Numbered from the stretch's first letter, positions 25,257 to 34,173 are shown. The stretch: DNA of 57,745 nucleotides from Planctomycetota bacterium (GCA_029259695.1 JAJDEQ010000227.1:1-57745); one strand, 5' to 3'. Notes: a model not told the origin generated them from the sequence alone. Made by a program: numbers and translations.

Positions 25257-27056
25257 TCAATCGTCGGTCGCGGAGAGTACGGCCAGGAACGCCTTCTGTG
25301 GGATCTCGACGTTTCCGACCATCTTGAGTCGCTTCTTGCCCTCTTTCTGCTTCTCGAGCAGCTTCCGCTTGCGGCTGATGTCGCCGCCGTAGCACTTGGA
25401 GGTCACGTCCTTGCGCACGGGCGCGATGTTCTCGCGCGCCACGATGGTGCCGCCCACTGCGGCCTGGAGCGCCACCTTGAACATGTGGCGCGGGATCTCC
25501 TTGCGCAGTACGCGCAGGATCGACCGGCCGCGTGACTGGCAGTGGCTGCGGTGCGCGATGGTGGAGAGGGCGTCCACCTCGTCGCCGTTCACCATGATGC
25601 GCATCTTCACCAGGTCATCGGCGATGAAGCTCTCGAACTCGTAGTCCATCGTGGCGTAGCCGCGGCTGATCGACTTCATCTTGTCGAAGAAGTCGAAGAT
25701 GATCTCCGACAAGGGGATGCGGAAGCCGAGGATCAGCCGACCGGGGCCGATGTACTCCTGCTTGAGGAACCGGCCGCGGCGCTCGATGGCGAGCTTCATC
25801 AACGGTCCGACGAACTCGTCCGGCGTGACGATGTCCAGCTTCACCACGGGCTCACGGAACTCGACGATCTTCGTCGGGTCGGGGACCTCGGCCGGACTGT
25901 CGATGCGCTCCGTCTTGCCCTCGGTGTCGACCAGCTCGTAGGTCACGTTGGGGGCCGTCTGGACGATGTCGATGCGCGACTCGCGCTCGAGGCGCTCCTG
26001 CACGATCTCCATGTGCAGCAGGCCCAGGAAGCCGCAGCGGAAGCCGAAGCCCAGGGCCTCGGAGGACTCAGGGGTGAAGGTGAAGGCCGCGTCGTTGAGC
26101 TGCAGGCGCGTGAGGGCGTTGCGCAGGGTGTCGAAGTCCTTGTTCTGCACGGGGTAGATGCCGCAGAAGACCATCGGTCGGGCCGGGCGATAGCCGGGCA
26201 GGCTCTCGCTGGTGCGGTCCTTGTCGAGCACGACCGTGTCGCCGATGCGCACCGCCGAGAGCGTCTTGATGTTGGCGATGAGGTAGCCCACCTCGCCGGT
26301 CCCGAGGGTCTTGCGCGGCTCCAGACCCGGTCGGAAGATCCCGATCTCGACGGCTTCGTGGCGCGTGTCGCCCGCCATCAAGCGGATGCGGTCGCCGGCG
26401 TTCAGCGCGCCGTCGATGATGCGCAGGTGCATGACCACGCCGCGGTAGTCGTTGAACTCGGCGTCGTAGATGAGCGCGCGCAACGGCGCTTCGGGGTCTC
26501 CCGCGGGCGGCGGCACCTCGTCCACGATCCGGTCCAGGATCTCCTTCGTCCCGATGCCGCTCTTGGCGCTCGCCGGGACGATGCGCTCGCGCTCGATCGT
26601 GAGCACGTTCTCGATCTGTTCCGAGACGTCGTCCACCCGCGCGGCGGCGAGGTCGATCTTGTTGATGACCGGGATGATCTCGAGTCGTGCCTGGTCGGCG
26701 AGCATCGTGTTGTGGACGGTCTGGGCCTCGACGCCTTGAGCTGCGTCGACCAGCAACACGGCTCCCTCGCACGCTTGCAGCGCCCGTTCGACCTCGTAGT
26801 TGAAGTCCACGTGCCCGGGCGTGTCGATCAGGTTGAGGCGGTAGCGGATGCCGTCCTTCAGGTAGTCCATCGAGGCGGCCTTGGCCTTGATCGTGATGCC
26901 GCGTTCCCGTTCGAGGTCCATGTCATCCAGCTGCTGGTCGCGCGAGTCGCGCTTCTCGACCGTCTGGGTGAGCTCGAGCATGCGATCGGCCAGCGTGCTC
27001 TTGCCGTGGTCGATGTGCGCGATGATGCAGAAGTTGCGAATGTGTGCCTGGTTCAC
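25257..27056 (-). CDS. lepA: Elongation factor 4 (ribosomal back-translocase LepA)
   Basis: The 599-residue GTPase has G1 AHIDHGKSTLADRM, G3 DTPGHVDF and G4 NKIDL. The LepA-specific C-terminal domain is present (AVGGTIVARENIAPVRKDV, CYGGDISRKRKLLEKQKEG). Length and motifs are canonical. It binds stalled ribosomes and influences translation fidelity and initiation. The GTG start overlaps the rdgB stop (GTGA). lepB follows after 167 bp. Confidence 0.97.
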   Translation of the reverse strand: MNQAHIRNFCIIAHIDHGKSTLADRMLELTQTVEKRDSRDQQLDDMDLERERGITIKAKAASMDYLKDGIRYRLNLIDTPGHVDFNYEVERALQACEGAVLLVDAAQGVEAQTVHNTMLADQARLEIIPVINKIDLAAARVDDVSEQIENVLTIERERIVPASAKSGIGTKEILDRIVDEVPPPAGDPEAPLRALIYDAEFNDYRGVVMHLRIIDGALNAGDRIRLMAGDTRHEAVEIGIFRPGLEPRKTLGTGEVGYLIANIKTLSAVRIGDTVVLDKDRTSESLPGYRPARPMVFCGIYPVQNKDFDTLRNALTRLQLNDAAFTFTPESSEALGFGFRCGFLGLLHMEIVQERLERESRIDIVQTAPNVTYELVDTEGKTERIDSPAEVPDPTKIVEFREPVVKLDIVTPDEFVGPLMKLAIERRGRFLKQEYIGPGRLILGFRIPLSEIIFDFFDKMKSISRGYATMDYEFESFIADDLVKMRIMVNGDEVDALSTIAHRSHCQSRGRSILRVLRKEIPRHMFKVALQAAVGGTIVARENIAPVRKDVTSKCYGGDISRKRKLLEKQKEGKKRLKMVGNVEIPQKAFLAVLSATDD

Positions 27057-27715
27057 CGGGCTTCGTTCTCGATGTCCGTGGGCGGAGAGTGCGGGGCGAG
27101 CGCGGCCCGTTGCAGCAGGTCGCCGTGCTCTTCACACCACTCACCCAGGGCGGCCAACGCGCGTCCACGGTGGGAGATCCGTCGCTTCTCGTCGCGTGTC
27201 ATCTCGGCGAAGGTGCGGCCCGCCGGTCCCTCTTCATCGGGCACGAACAGGGGGTCGTAGCCGAAGCCGCCCGAGCCGCGGGGGGCGCGCAACAGGTGGC
27301 CCCGGACTTCGCCCCGGACCTCACACAGGACCTCGTCGGCGACGATCAGGCACAGCGCGCACTGGAAGCGCGCACGGCGGTCTCCGGCATCGGCCAGCTG
27401 CTCCAACACGAGGGCGTTGTTGGCGGCATCATCTGCATCGGCCCCGGCGTAGCGGGCCGAGCGGACCCCCGGCGCGCCGTCCAGGGCGTCGATCGCGAGC
27501 CCCGAGTCGTCGGCCAGCGCCGCGCCGCCCGTCAGGCGAGCGTAGAACCGCGCCTTGGAACGGGCGTTCCCCGCGAGGGTCGCTTCGTCCTCCGGTGCGG
27601 TGGGGAGTCGTCCGAACGCGTCCAGGCCGACCACCGAGAAGCCGAAGCCCTCGAGCACCGGCTTCAATTCGGCCACCTTGCCGGCGTTGGTGGTCGCGAC
27701 GGCGAGACGGGTCAC
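27053..27715 (-). CDS. rdgB: dITP/XTP pyrophosphatase (RdgB/HAM1)
   Basis: The product is 220 residues. Motifs are ATTNAGKVAEL at the N-terminus, ADDSGLAIDALDGAPG and GSGGFGYDPLFVPDE, and the last third has SHRGRALAAL. The enzyme hydrolyses non-canonical purine triphosphates (ITP, dITP, XTP) to monophosphates. The GTG start overlaps the rph stop (GTGA) and its own stop overlaps the lepA start. The longer open frame upstream is antisense-like and lacks homology. The rph-rdgB pairing is common across bacteria. Confidence 0.95.
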   Translation of the reverse strand: MTRLAVATTNAGKVAELKPVLEGFGFSVVGLDAFGRLPTAPEDEATLAGNARSKARFYARLTGGAALADDSGLAIDALDGAPGVRSARYAGADADDAANNALVLEQLADAGDRRARFQCALCLIVADEVLCEVRGEVRGHLLRAPRGSGGFGYDPLFVPDEEGPAGRTFAEMTRDEKRRISHRGRALAALGEWCEEHGDLLQRAALAPHSPPTDIENEAR

Positions 27716-28434
27716 TGGGCCAGGGCGAATCGCTGCGCCTCGGCGACGCGAGCGCAGGTGACCTGGGCGAGTTCGACCATCCCGCCCATCTGTTCCACCG
27801 AGAATGTCGAGCGTTCGGCGCCGCCGCTGACCTCGATGATCTGTCCCGACCCGGTCATGACCAGGTTCATGTCGACATCGGCGCTGCTGTCCTCGTAGTA
27901 CGAGAGGTCCACCATCGACTGGCCGTCGACGACGCCGATGCTGGTCGCCTGGATGCTGTCGCGCAGGGGCCAGTTCTTGATCTGCTTGCGCTCCTTGAGC
28001 GTCGTGAGCGCGTCGTGCAGGGCGACGTAGGCGCCGTTGATGCTCGTCGTGCGCGTCCCCCCGTCCGCGTAGATCACGTCGCAGTCGACCCAGATCGTCC
28101 GTCCGGGAATGGCCGAGCGATCGACCACGCTGCGCAGCGTGCGCCCGATCAGTCGTTGGATCTCGACCGAGCGTCCGTCCACGCGCGGCCCGCGTTCCCG
28201 TTGGCGCCGCGGCGAGGTCGCGGCGGGGAGCATGGAGTACTCGGCGGTGACCCAGCCCTCCTTGCTGTTCTGCAGGAACGGTGGGACCCCGTCCACCACC
28301 GAAGCGGTGCACAGCACGCGCGTGCGGCCCGCCTGCACGAGCACGGAGCCGGGGACCTCGGGGATCCAGCGGCGTGCGAAGCTCAGCGGGCGCGCTTCGT
28401 CCACGGCGCGACCGTCCAGTCGGGGGTTGCTCAT
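27712..28434 (-). CDS. rph: Ribonuclease PH
   Basis: The 240-residue phosphorolytic 3'-exoribonuclease trims tRNA 3' ends. It has RLDGRAVDEARPLSF at the N-terminus, the phosphate-binding GRTLRSVVD, DCDVIYADGGTRTTSINGAY and ADVDMNLVMTG. I chose the ATG at 28434 because the conserved RxDGR begins right after it. A good promoter lies about 70 bp upstream, and it heads the coupled rph-rdgB-lepA set. Confidence 0.96.
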   Translation of the reverse strand: MSNPRLDGRAVDEARPLSFARRWIPEVPGSVLVQAGRTRVLCTASVVDGVPPFLQNSKEGWVTAEYSMLPAATSPRRQRERGPRVDGRSVEIQRLIGRTLRSVVDRSAIPGRTIWVDCDVIYADGGTRTTSINGAYVALHDALTTLKERKQIKNWPLRDSIQATSIGVVDGQSMVDLSYYEDSSADVDMNLVMTGSGQIIEVSGGAERSTFSVEQMGGMVELAQVTCARVAEAQRFALAQ

Positions 28435-28499
28435 GCACGCTGTCCGTTGCGGAGGGCTGGTGGGACGGTCGAAAATCTCGACCCGACTCCAGCCCATCG

Positions 28500-28529
28500 A
28501 GTATAGGAGCGCTCGGGCGGGCGGATCAA
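28500..28529 (-). promoter_or_regulatory. Candidate sigma-70-type promoter of rph-rdgB-lepA
   Basis: On the minus strand TTGATC (28524-28529) and TATACT (28500-28505) are 18 bp apart, matching four of six -35 and five of six -10 positions. Transcription would begin about 60 bp before the rph ATG. The site lies in the 119-bp gap after birA. Confidence 0.6.
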
Positions 28530-28553
28530 CGCGTGGTGCCGGAGCTGCGGGCC

Positions 28554-29324
28554 TCAGGGGAGCGTGGTCGATGCTCCGCCCTTGATCTGCACGAGTTCCA
28601 CCAGCTCACCCTCGAGCAGCTCGCCCTCGGCGGTGACGAGATCCCCTTCGGGGGTCACCTCGGCGATGCTGAGCGCGCGCTGCTGCCCGGCGTGCGTCAG
28701 GACGACCTCTCGGCCGTCCAGCCAGGAGCAGCGGCGGAACTCCTCCCCGCGGGCCCGATCGGCCGGGCTGCCCACTTCCGCGCAGGCGCGGTCCACTTCG
28801 GCGACCAGGCGGGTCAGCAGGCGGTCCCTGTCGGCCGGCCCCCGGGGCAAGCCCGCGTCGCCTACCAGGGGCTCGAGCTCGGCCGGGACGTCGCCGGGGC
28901 GCGCGATGAGGTTGATGCCCACGCCGATGATGGCCAGGGCCTCGCCCGACGGGGTGCGGCTGGTGTCGATCAGCAAGCCGCCGATCTTGCGCTCACCCCG
29001 CATGAGGTCGTTGGGCCATTTCACCAGGACGTCGTGAACGCCCGTTCGTGCCAGGGCCCGCCGAGCCGCGACGGCCGTCAGGATCGAGAGCCGAGTCGGT
29101 CGAGCGAGGGGCGGCGGTCGTACCACGATGCTCGTGGCCAGCGAGCGGCCGGGGAGCGTGAACCAGCTGCGCCCGCGGCGTCCGCGGCCGGAGGTCTGCC
29201 GGTCGGCCACGACGACCGTGCTCGCTCCGAAGCGTCCCTGCTCGACGCCCTCGCGGGCGACGTCCTGGGTGGAGGACGCTTCGTGGAGTTGCACGACGTG
29301 ATGACCGGGCACGGAGAGGGGCAC
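28554..29324 (-). CDS. birA: Biotin-[acetyl-CoA-carboxylase] ligase
   Basis: The 256-residue class I biotin protein ligase has SSTQDVAREG, the biotinyl-AMP loop TSGRGRRGRSWF, VKWPNDLM and GGLLIDT, with a small C-terminal SH3-like domain (REVVLTHAGQQRALSIAEVT). There is no N-terminal winged helix, so it is not a repressor. It attaches biotin to carboxylase carrier proteins in the cytoplasm. GTG at 29324 is the start used. It lies 42 bp after the sigma factor gene and may share its transcript. Confidence 0.93.
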   Translation of the reverse strand: MPLSVPGHHVVQLHEASSTQDVAREGVEQGRFGASTVVVADRQTSGRGRRGRSWFTLPGRSLATSIVVRPPPLARPTRLSILTAVAARRALARTGVHDVLVKWPNDLMRGERKIGGLLIDTSRTPSGEALAIIGVGINLIARPGDVPAELEPLVGDAGLPRGPADRDRLLTRLVAEVDRACAEVGSPADRARGEEFRRCSWLDGREVVLTHAGQQRALSIAEVTPEGDLVTAEGELLEGELVELVQIKGGASTTLP

Positions 29325-29366
29325 GCCTCGGGACGATACCCGACGCCGTCGGCTTCGTGAGCGGGC

Positions 29367-30380
29367 CTACAGCATCAGGCGGTCACGGACGCCTTCCAGG
29401 TGCACCTTCAGCTTCTTCATCACGTTGCTGTGGATCTGGCACACGCGCGACTCGGTGAGCGTCAGGACGTCCCCGATCTGCTTCATCGTGAGACCGTCCC
29501 GGTAGTACATCAGGATGATCTGCTTCTCGCGCCGGTTCAGCGAACGGATGATCGTCCGCATCACGTCTTCCTGATTGATCACCTCGGCGGGGTCGACGGA
29601 GCGCGGATCGCGGATGATGTCGACCTTCTCGACCGACTGATCACCCGAACCGTCGTCCCAGGTCTCGGAGAGACTGTGCATGGAGTGTGCACGGGCCTCC
29701 TCGGTGATCGCCTGGTAGTCACTCAGGCCGACGCCCATCTGGTCGGCCATCTCGGCGTGCGTGGGCGCGCGACCGTGGAGGGCCTCGAGGGCGGCCTGGG
29801 CGCGGGCGAGCTGGTGGGCCCGCAGGCGGACGAGACGCGGGACCCAGTCCTGGCTGCGGAGTTCGTCCAGGATCGCTCCGCGAATGCGCGTGCTGCAGTA
29901 GGTCTTGAACTTGATGCCCCGGTCCACCTCGAAGCCGTCGATGGCGTCCATCAGGCCGAAGACGCCGGCGCTCTTCAGGTCTTCGAGGTCGATGCTGCGG
30001 GGCAAGGTGAGCAGCAGCCGCTCGGCAATGAACGACACCACCGGGAGGTAGGCCTCCATCAGGCGGTTGCGAATCTCGGGATTGTGGGTCTTGGCGTAGT
30101 CACGCCAGAGGGGCTCGTCGGGGCCGCCGAGTTCGCCCCGTTGTGCACTCTTCGTGCCGCGCGCGGCCTTGGTGGCGGTGTTCTTGGAGGAGGCTGGGGC
30201 GGGGGCCGTGCGGGTCTTGCTCTTGGGGGCCGGCCCAGGGGCCTTCTTCGCGGCTGGCTTGGCGGCCTTGGTGCTCGGCTTGGTAGCGGTCTTGCCCTTG
30301 GAGGTCGTCTTCCGGCCGGTCCCGGCGCTGCCCGCCTGCTTGCGGACGGACGACTTGCTCGCTCCCTTGGTCGCTGGCAT
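29367..30380 (-). CDS. FliA/WhiG-family sigma factor with a Lys/Ala/Pro-rich N-terminal tail
   Basis: The product is 337 residues. Residues 1-80 are low-complexity and basic (16 Lys, 4 Arg; for example KPAAKKAPGPAPKSKT), like a histone H1 tail. Region 2 (about 90-180: DLKSAGVFGLMDAIDGFE, FKTYCSTRIRGAILDELR), region 3 (about 180-235) and region 4 (about 275-330: LNRREKQIILMYYRDG, MKQIGDVLTLTESRVCQIH) follow and match the sigma-28/WhiG group. I chose the ATG at 30380, with AGGGAGAG about seven bases upstream. FliA controls flagellar genes in many bacteria, but none are in this window. An AT-rich palindrome lies about 130 bp upstream. Confidence 0.9.
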   Translation of the reverse strand: MPATKGASKSSVRKQAGSAGTGRKTTSKGKTATKPSTKAAKPAAKKAPGPAPKSKTRTAPAPASSKNTATKAARGTKSAQRGELGGPDEPLWRDYAKTHNPEIRNRLMEAYLPVVSFIAERLLLTLPRSIDLEDLKSAGVFGLMDAIDGFEVDRGIKFKTYCSTRIRGAILDELRSQDWVPRLVRLRAHQLARAQAALEALHGRAPTHAEMADQMGVGLSDYQAITEEARAHSMHSLSETWDDGSGDQSVEKVDIIRDPRSVDPAEVINQEDVMRTIIRSLNRREKQIILMYYRDGLTMKQIGDVLTLTESRVCQIHSNVMKKLKVHLEGVRDRLML

Positions 30381-30508
30381 CAGATCGCTCTCCCTGATCT
30401 CTTCCTGACCTCTGTTTGCTGACGGGGCGCCGTCGCCCCGCACTCGCTGCCCTGCATTGGCGGGCGCTCGTCCCGGCCGTTGGTTTGGGCTAAGCAAGTC
30501 ATCGGTGT

Positions 30509-30531
30509 AAATTGTATAAACTGTACAAGTT
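30509..30531. promoter_or_regulatory. AT-rich imperfect palindrome upstream of the sigma-28-type gene
   Basis: AAATTGTA (30509-30516), a 7-bp spacer and TACAAGTT (30524-30531) form an inverted repeat with seven paired positions and one unpaired base per arm. It sits in a ~45-bp AT-rich island about 130 bp before the sigma gene ATG. Operator or promoter use is likely; no clear -35/-10 pair could be assigned. Confidence 0.45.
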
Positions 30532-30914
30532 GTGAGGTTTTTGGCTGGGCGGGCAACGCATCACTCTTTCTCGATCTATTCGCGAGCGGTAGCGGATCGC
30601 CGCCTCTTCCGCCGATTCGGCCTCCGCCCCGGGCGACTTGAGGATGAGCGGGGGAATCGCCCTCAGGTCACGAGCGCTGGCGGGCGGCGCGCTCCGCTCG
30701 TCCGGACTCCTCGCCGCCCGCTCGGCCACACTCGGGCGGTCCAAGCCGTCCGGCGTCGAGTGGGCCCGCTCCCCACTCTTGGCCGGGGGCGTCGGCCTTG
30801 GTCTTGGCGGCTTTGGCTTTGGGCCGCCCCCGGGGCCTGGGCGCCGCGGGGCTCGACGGGCGTCACCTGGTCGTCTGTCGCGCCCCGGCAAAGGGCGGGC
30901 AATGGGCCCGGAAA

Positions 30915-30986
30915 CAGCACCGGGCCGCGCTGGCTGGCAGCGGCGGCCCGGTGGGGGCGGGCGGCTCGAGGAGCGGCCCGGTGCTG
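30915..30986 (-). terminator. Terminator-like hairpin after the 173-residue unknown gene
   Basis: A 14-bp perfect inverted repeat (cagcaccgggccgc 30915-30928 with its complement 30973-30986) begins 15 bp after the minus-strand stop codon. On the minus strand the stem is followed by TTT. A second copy of the inner arm (30943-30953) can pair with 30918-30928 instead, giving a shorter alternative hairpin. Confidence 0.55.
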
Positions 30987-31000
30987 GTTCGACCGACCCG

Positions 31001-31522
31001 TCAGGAGCTGACGGTCGCCGGCTTGCTCAACGACGTCTCGCCGAAGTATTGCTCGGCGAACTCGAGGAACTGGGCCTCGATGAACTCGCTGAGCGTGGTG
31101 CGCCCGGCGTCGGTCATCTCGGAGCGGACGGAGTGCGACTCGAGGTCACGGTTGCGCACCGTCTTGCGACACTGGAGGTCGAAAGCGTCCTGATCCGTGT
31201 GCGGATCGAGCAGGAACATGAGCCGCGAGAAGTAGCGATCGGCGCGGCCCTCGGAATCGACGAGTTCCTCGTTCAGGCGCAGGGCGAGCATGTACTTGCC
31301 CTCGAAGAACCCGCGATTCAGCACGAAGACGGGGGCTTCGGCCTGGAAACTCTTCACGAGCTCGGTGATGACGGCTTCGACGCTCTCGCGGAACTCGAAG
31401 GCCTTCACGGTGCGCTGCGACTTGACGAGGTCTTCTTCGGATCTGAGCTTCAGATCGATGACGCTGCGCTGCGTGCTCGCGTCACGAATCTGCTTCAACT
31501 TGTCCTTGAAACGCGTGGCCAT
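31001..31522 (-). CDS. Conserved-looking cytoplasmic protein of unknown function
   Basis: The product is 173 residues from ATG 31522 (MATRFKDKLKQIRDAST). There is no signal peptide or membrane segment. The N-terminal half is helical and charged (SEEDLVKSQRTVKAFEFRES). The centre has a beta-rich stretch (VFVLNRGFFEGKYMLALRL), and the C-terminal third is helical (LSEFIEAQFLEFAEQYFGE). I do not recognise the family. Composition and codon use are like the neighbouring genes, so it is probably real. A terminator-like hairpin follows, and a possible promoter lies 76-103 bp upstream. Confidence 0.75.
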   Translation of the reverse strand: MATRFKDKLKQIRDASTQRSVIDLKLRSEEDLVKSQRTVKAFEFRESVEAVITELVKSFQAEAPVFVLNRGFFEGKYMLALRLNEELVDSEGRADRYFSRLMFLLDPHTDQDAFDLQCRKTVRNRDLESHSVRSEMTDAGRTTLSEFIEAQFLEFAEQYFGETSLSKPATVSS

Positions 31523-31597
31523 CGGGGTGCCTTCTGCGAGGAGGACTGGGGCGGGACCAAGGTTCTTATCGGCCGGGAGGATCGGCTCGATGAGTGA

Positions 31598-31625
31598 AGA
31601 ATACGACGGAACGTGGCCGAGGCAA
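31598..31625 (-). promoter_or_regulatory. Possible promoter of the 173-residue unknown gene
   Basis: On the minus strand TTGCCT (31620-31625) and TATTCT (31598-31603) are 16 bp apart, each matching four of six consensus positions. The site is in the 277-bp gap after apt. Confidence 0.3.
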
Positions 31626-31773
31626 GTGACGCACGATTCCGTTGGTCCTCTGCTCATAGCCCCGGAATCCGCCTCCGGGGGGAGAGGTTGGCGCCGGCCC
31701 CTGGGGGGCGGCGCGCAAGCACCGGAAGTCGACCCCGGGACATGCGCTGTTCAAGTCGCGCTGATGAAGCGCG

Positions 31774-31796
31774 GGCCCCGACCCGGGGGCGGGGCC
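31774..31796 (-). terminator. Weak GC-rich hairpin after apt
   Basis: ggccccg (31774-31780) pairs with cggggcc (31790-31796) around a 9-nt loop, just after the apt stop. There is no T-run. Confidence 0.3.
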
Positions 31797-31799
31797 TGC

Positions 31800-32318
31800 T
31801 CAGGAGAAAGTCAGCAAGGCGCTTGCGTCGTGGTCGCCGAGTCGATCGCGCCAGGGCAGGAAGTCGAGCGAGATCAGGAAGCGCATGGCGGCCACCCGAC
31901 CGCCGACCTGCTCGATCAGCTCGACGGTCGCGCCCGCGGTGCCGCCGGTGGCGATCAAGTCGTCGATGATGACGACGGACTGCCCGGGTGCAATCGCGTC
32001 CCGGTGCATCTCCACCGTGTCGGTGCCGTACTCGAGCGTGTACTCCTGCCGCACCACGTCGTGGGGGAGCTTGCCCGGCTTGCGCACGGGAATGAAGCCG
32101 ACGCCCTTGGCGAGCGCGAGCGCCGTGCCGAAGAGGAAACCCCGCGACTCGATCCCCACCACGGCATCGCAGGGGACGCCCTCGATCGAGTGCGCGAACT
32201 GCTCGATGCACGCCTGGAACGCCCCGTGATGGGCGAGCAGCGGCGTGATGTCCTTGAACACGATGCCCGGCTTGGGGAAGTCGGGGATGTCGCGGATGTA
32301 GTCGTGCAGGTTGGTCAT
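31800..32318 (-). CDS. apt: Adenine phosphoribosyltransferase
   Basis: The product is 172 residues, the usual length. Motifs are IPDFPKPGIVFKDITPLL, GIESRGFLFGTALA, the adenine-site PVRKPGKLP and the PRPP loop VVIIDDLIATGGTA. It makes AMP from adenine and PRPP in purine salvage. It lies 31 bp downstream of argS and is probably co-transcribed. Confidence 0.96.
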   Translation of the reverse strand: MTNLHDYIRDIPDFPKPGIVFKDITPLLAHHGAFQACIEQFAHSIEGVPCDAVVGIESRGFLFGTALALAKGVGFIPVRKPGKLPHDVVRQEYTLEYGTDTVEMHRDAIAPGQSVVIIDDLIATGGTAGATVELIEQVGGRVAAMRFLISLDFLPWRDRLGDHDASALLTFS

Positions 32319-32349
32319 GAGGGGGAAGCCTTGTCCTTGGGGACTCTTT

Positions 32350-34068
32350 CTACATCCGGGTGGGAACGTCGATGCCCAGCCAATCGAGGCCGTTCACGAT
32401 CGCCTGGCGCGTGGACGCGGCCAGCAGCATACGCGCCGCCGTGAGCGGCTCGTCTTCGGAGATCACCTTCCAGTCCTTGCGGGCATAGAGCGTGCTGAAG
32501 CGCGCTGCGATGTCGAGCAGGCGGTCGGCGACGAAGGACGGTTCGCAAGCGTCGACGGCCCGGCGCAGGCTGTGAGGCAGGGCCTCGATCGCCAGGGCCA
32601 GACGCAGTTCGTCGGGGTCCGACAGCCGGGAGAAGTCCACGTCCCCCGAGACGGCCCGCCCGTACTTCTCCTTCATCGACGCGATGCGCGCCGCCGTGTA
32701 CTGCAGGTAGGGCCCCGTCGCTCCTTCGAACGACAGCACTTCGTCCCACTTGAAGACCACGTCCCGCGTGCGGCGGTTCTTGAGGTCGTTGAAGACGACG
32801 GCGCCCACGCCGATCTTGTGCGCCTGTTCGTCGATGTTCTCGGGCAGTTCGCGCCCCTTCTCCCGGGCGCCCTTCTCGATCGTCTCGCGGGCCAGGTCGA
32901 CCGCCCGCACGAGGACGTCTTCGAGGAAGATGATGTCGCCCTTGCGGGTGCTCATCTTGCGGTCGTCGAAGCGCATCATCCCGAACGGCACGTGCTGGAT
33001 GGCTGCATGCCACGGCTTGCCCAGCAGGTCGAGCACCTTGATCATCTGGGCGAAGTGGAGCGCCTGGGCAGCCCCCACGACGTAGAGCGAACGCACGAAG
33101 GTGTAGGTCTCGTGCCGATACTCGGCGGCGGCCAGGTCGCGCGTGAGGTAGAGCGTGGATCCGTCGCGCTTCTTGACCAGGGCGGTGCCCAGGTCCCAGG
33201 CCTCGAGGTCGATCACGGTGGCCTCGTCGCTCTCGGTCAGCAACTGCTTGCCGGCGAGCTGTTCCAGCACGGCCCCCATGCGGTTCTCGTAGAAGCTCTC
33301 GCCGCAGATGTCGTCGAAGCTGATGCCCAGCATGGCGTAGACACGCTCGAATTCGGCCAGCGACACGTCGCGGAACAACTTCCACAGGCGGCGTGCCTCG
33401 TCCTCCCCGTCCTCGAGGAGTTTGAACATGGCGCGGGCGCGGTCCTGCAGTTCGGGCTGCTCGACCTTGCGCGTGTTGAACTCGACGTACAACGCGAGCA
33501 GGTAGCTGATGCCCTCCTCGCGCAGGCGCTGTTCGTCGCCCTCCAGCTCCCAGATCGCCAGCAGCTGCCCGAACTGGGTGCCCCAGTCGCCGATGTGGTT
33601 GATGCCGACGGGGCGGTACCCCGCGGCGCGCAGCATGCGCACCAGGGCGTGCCCGATGACGGTCGAGCGCAGGTGGTGGATACCGAAGGGCTTGGCGATG
33701 TTGGGCGAGCTGAAGTCCACCGGCACACAGCCGTCGCGGCCGATGTCCAGCGTGCCGTAGGCGTCGCCCCGGTCCACGACGTCGGGCAGGACCTCGCGCG
33801 CCACGATCTGGGGGTCCAGGAACGCGTTCACGTACGGGCCTTCGGCGCGCACTTCGCGGATGGCCCCCGCGGGTGCGACCGCCGCGGCGAGCTCCGCGGC
33901 GATGGCCGGCGGAGCCTTGCGGAGCAGCTTGGCGAGCGGGAAACAACCGAAACCCAGCTCACCCATCTCGGGGCGTGGAGGCGGCCCGATCGCGGCAGCG
34001 AGTTCGTCGACGTCGAGCCCCGTCGCGGGGGCGAGCAACTCGGCGAAGGCGCGGGCGAAACGACTCAT
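32350..34068 (-). CDS. argS: Arginyl-tRNA synthetase
   Basis: The 572-residue class I synthetase has an N-terminal Arg-tRNA-synthetase domain (FGCFPLAKLLRKAPPAIA), the HIGH-equivalent PNIAKPFGIHHLRST, NHIGDWGTQFG, the KMSK-equivalent KMSTRKG and a DALR anticodon-binding domain at the C-terminus (YARKDWKVI, LLAASTRQAI, LDWLGIDVPTRM). I chose the ATG at 34068, where conserved sequence begins. The upstream extension of the frame shows no homology. Confidence 0.97.
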   Translation of the reverse strand: MSRFARAFAELLAPATGLDVDELAAAIGPPPRPEMGELGFGCFPLAKLLRKAPPAIAAELAAAVAPAGAIREVRAEGPYVNAFLDPQIVAREVLPDVVDRGDAYGTLDIGRDGCVPVDFSSPNIAKPFGIHHLRSTVIGHALVRMLRAAGYRPVGINHIGDWGTQFGQLLAIWELEGDEQRLREEGISYLLALYVEFNTRKVEQPELQDRARAMFKLLEDGEDEARRLWKLFRDVSLAEFERVYAMLGISFDDICGESFYENRMGAVLEQLAGKQLLTESDEATVIDLEAWDLGTALVKKRDGSTLYLTRDLAAAEYRHETYTFVRSLYVVGAAQALHFAQMIKVLDLLGKPWHAAIQHVPFGMMRFDDRKMSTRKGDIIFLEDVLVRAVDLARETIEKGAREKGRELPENIDEQAHKIGVGAVVFNDLKNRRTRDVVFKWDEVLSFEGATGPYLQYTAARIASMKEKYGRAVSGDVDFSRLSDPDELRLALAIEALPHSLRRAVDACEPSFVADRLLDIAARFSTLYARKDWKVISEDEPLTAARMLLAASTRQAIVNGLDWLGIDVPTRM

Positions 34069-34173
34069 GGGACAGGACTCCTGCACGCGGACCCGTCCGG
34101 CATCGGAGCGACGCGGCGGGCGCGGCATGGTAGCGATTTGGAGCGCCCCGGGAGGCGGCCCCACCGGTGCCGT

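Larger units (their letters stand above)
30381..31000. other. Intergenic region of 620 bp with AT-rich island, hairpins and a coding remnant
   Basis: Upstream of the sigma-28-type gene and downstream of an unknown minus-strand gene. It contains an AT-rich island (30501-30545), unusual in this genome, and a 14-bp inverted repeat near the end of the neighbouring gene. It also contains a minus-strand open frame (30862 to the stop at 30668) without a start codon whose translation includes RPRGRPKAKAAKTKADAP, an AT-hook/H1-like string. I see no complete gene. Confidence 0.55.

Noticed and set aside
29367..30380. Flagellar operon
   Set aside because: Only the sigma factor is of that family; no fli, flg or mot gene occurs in the window.
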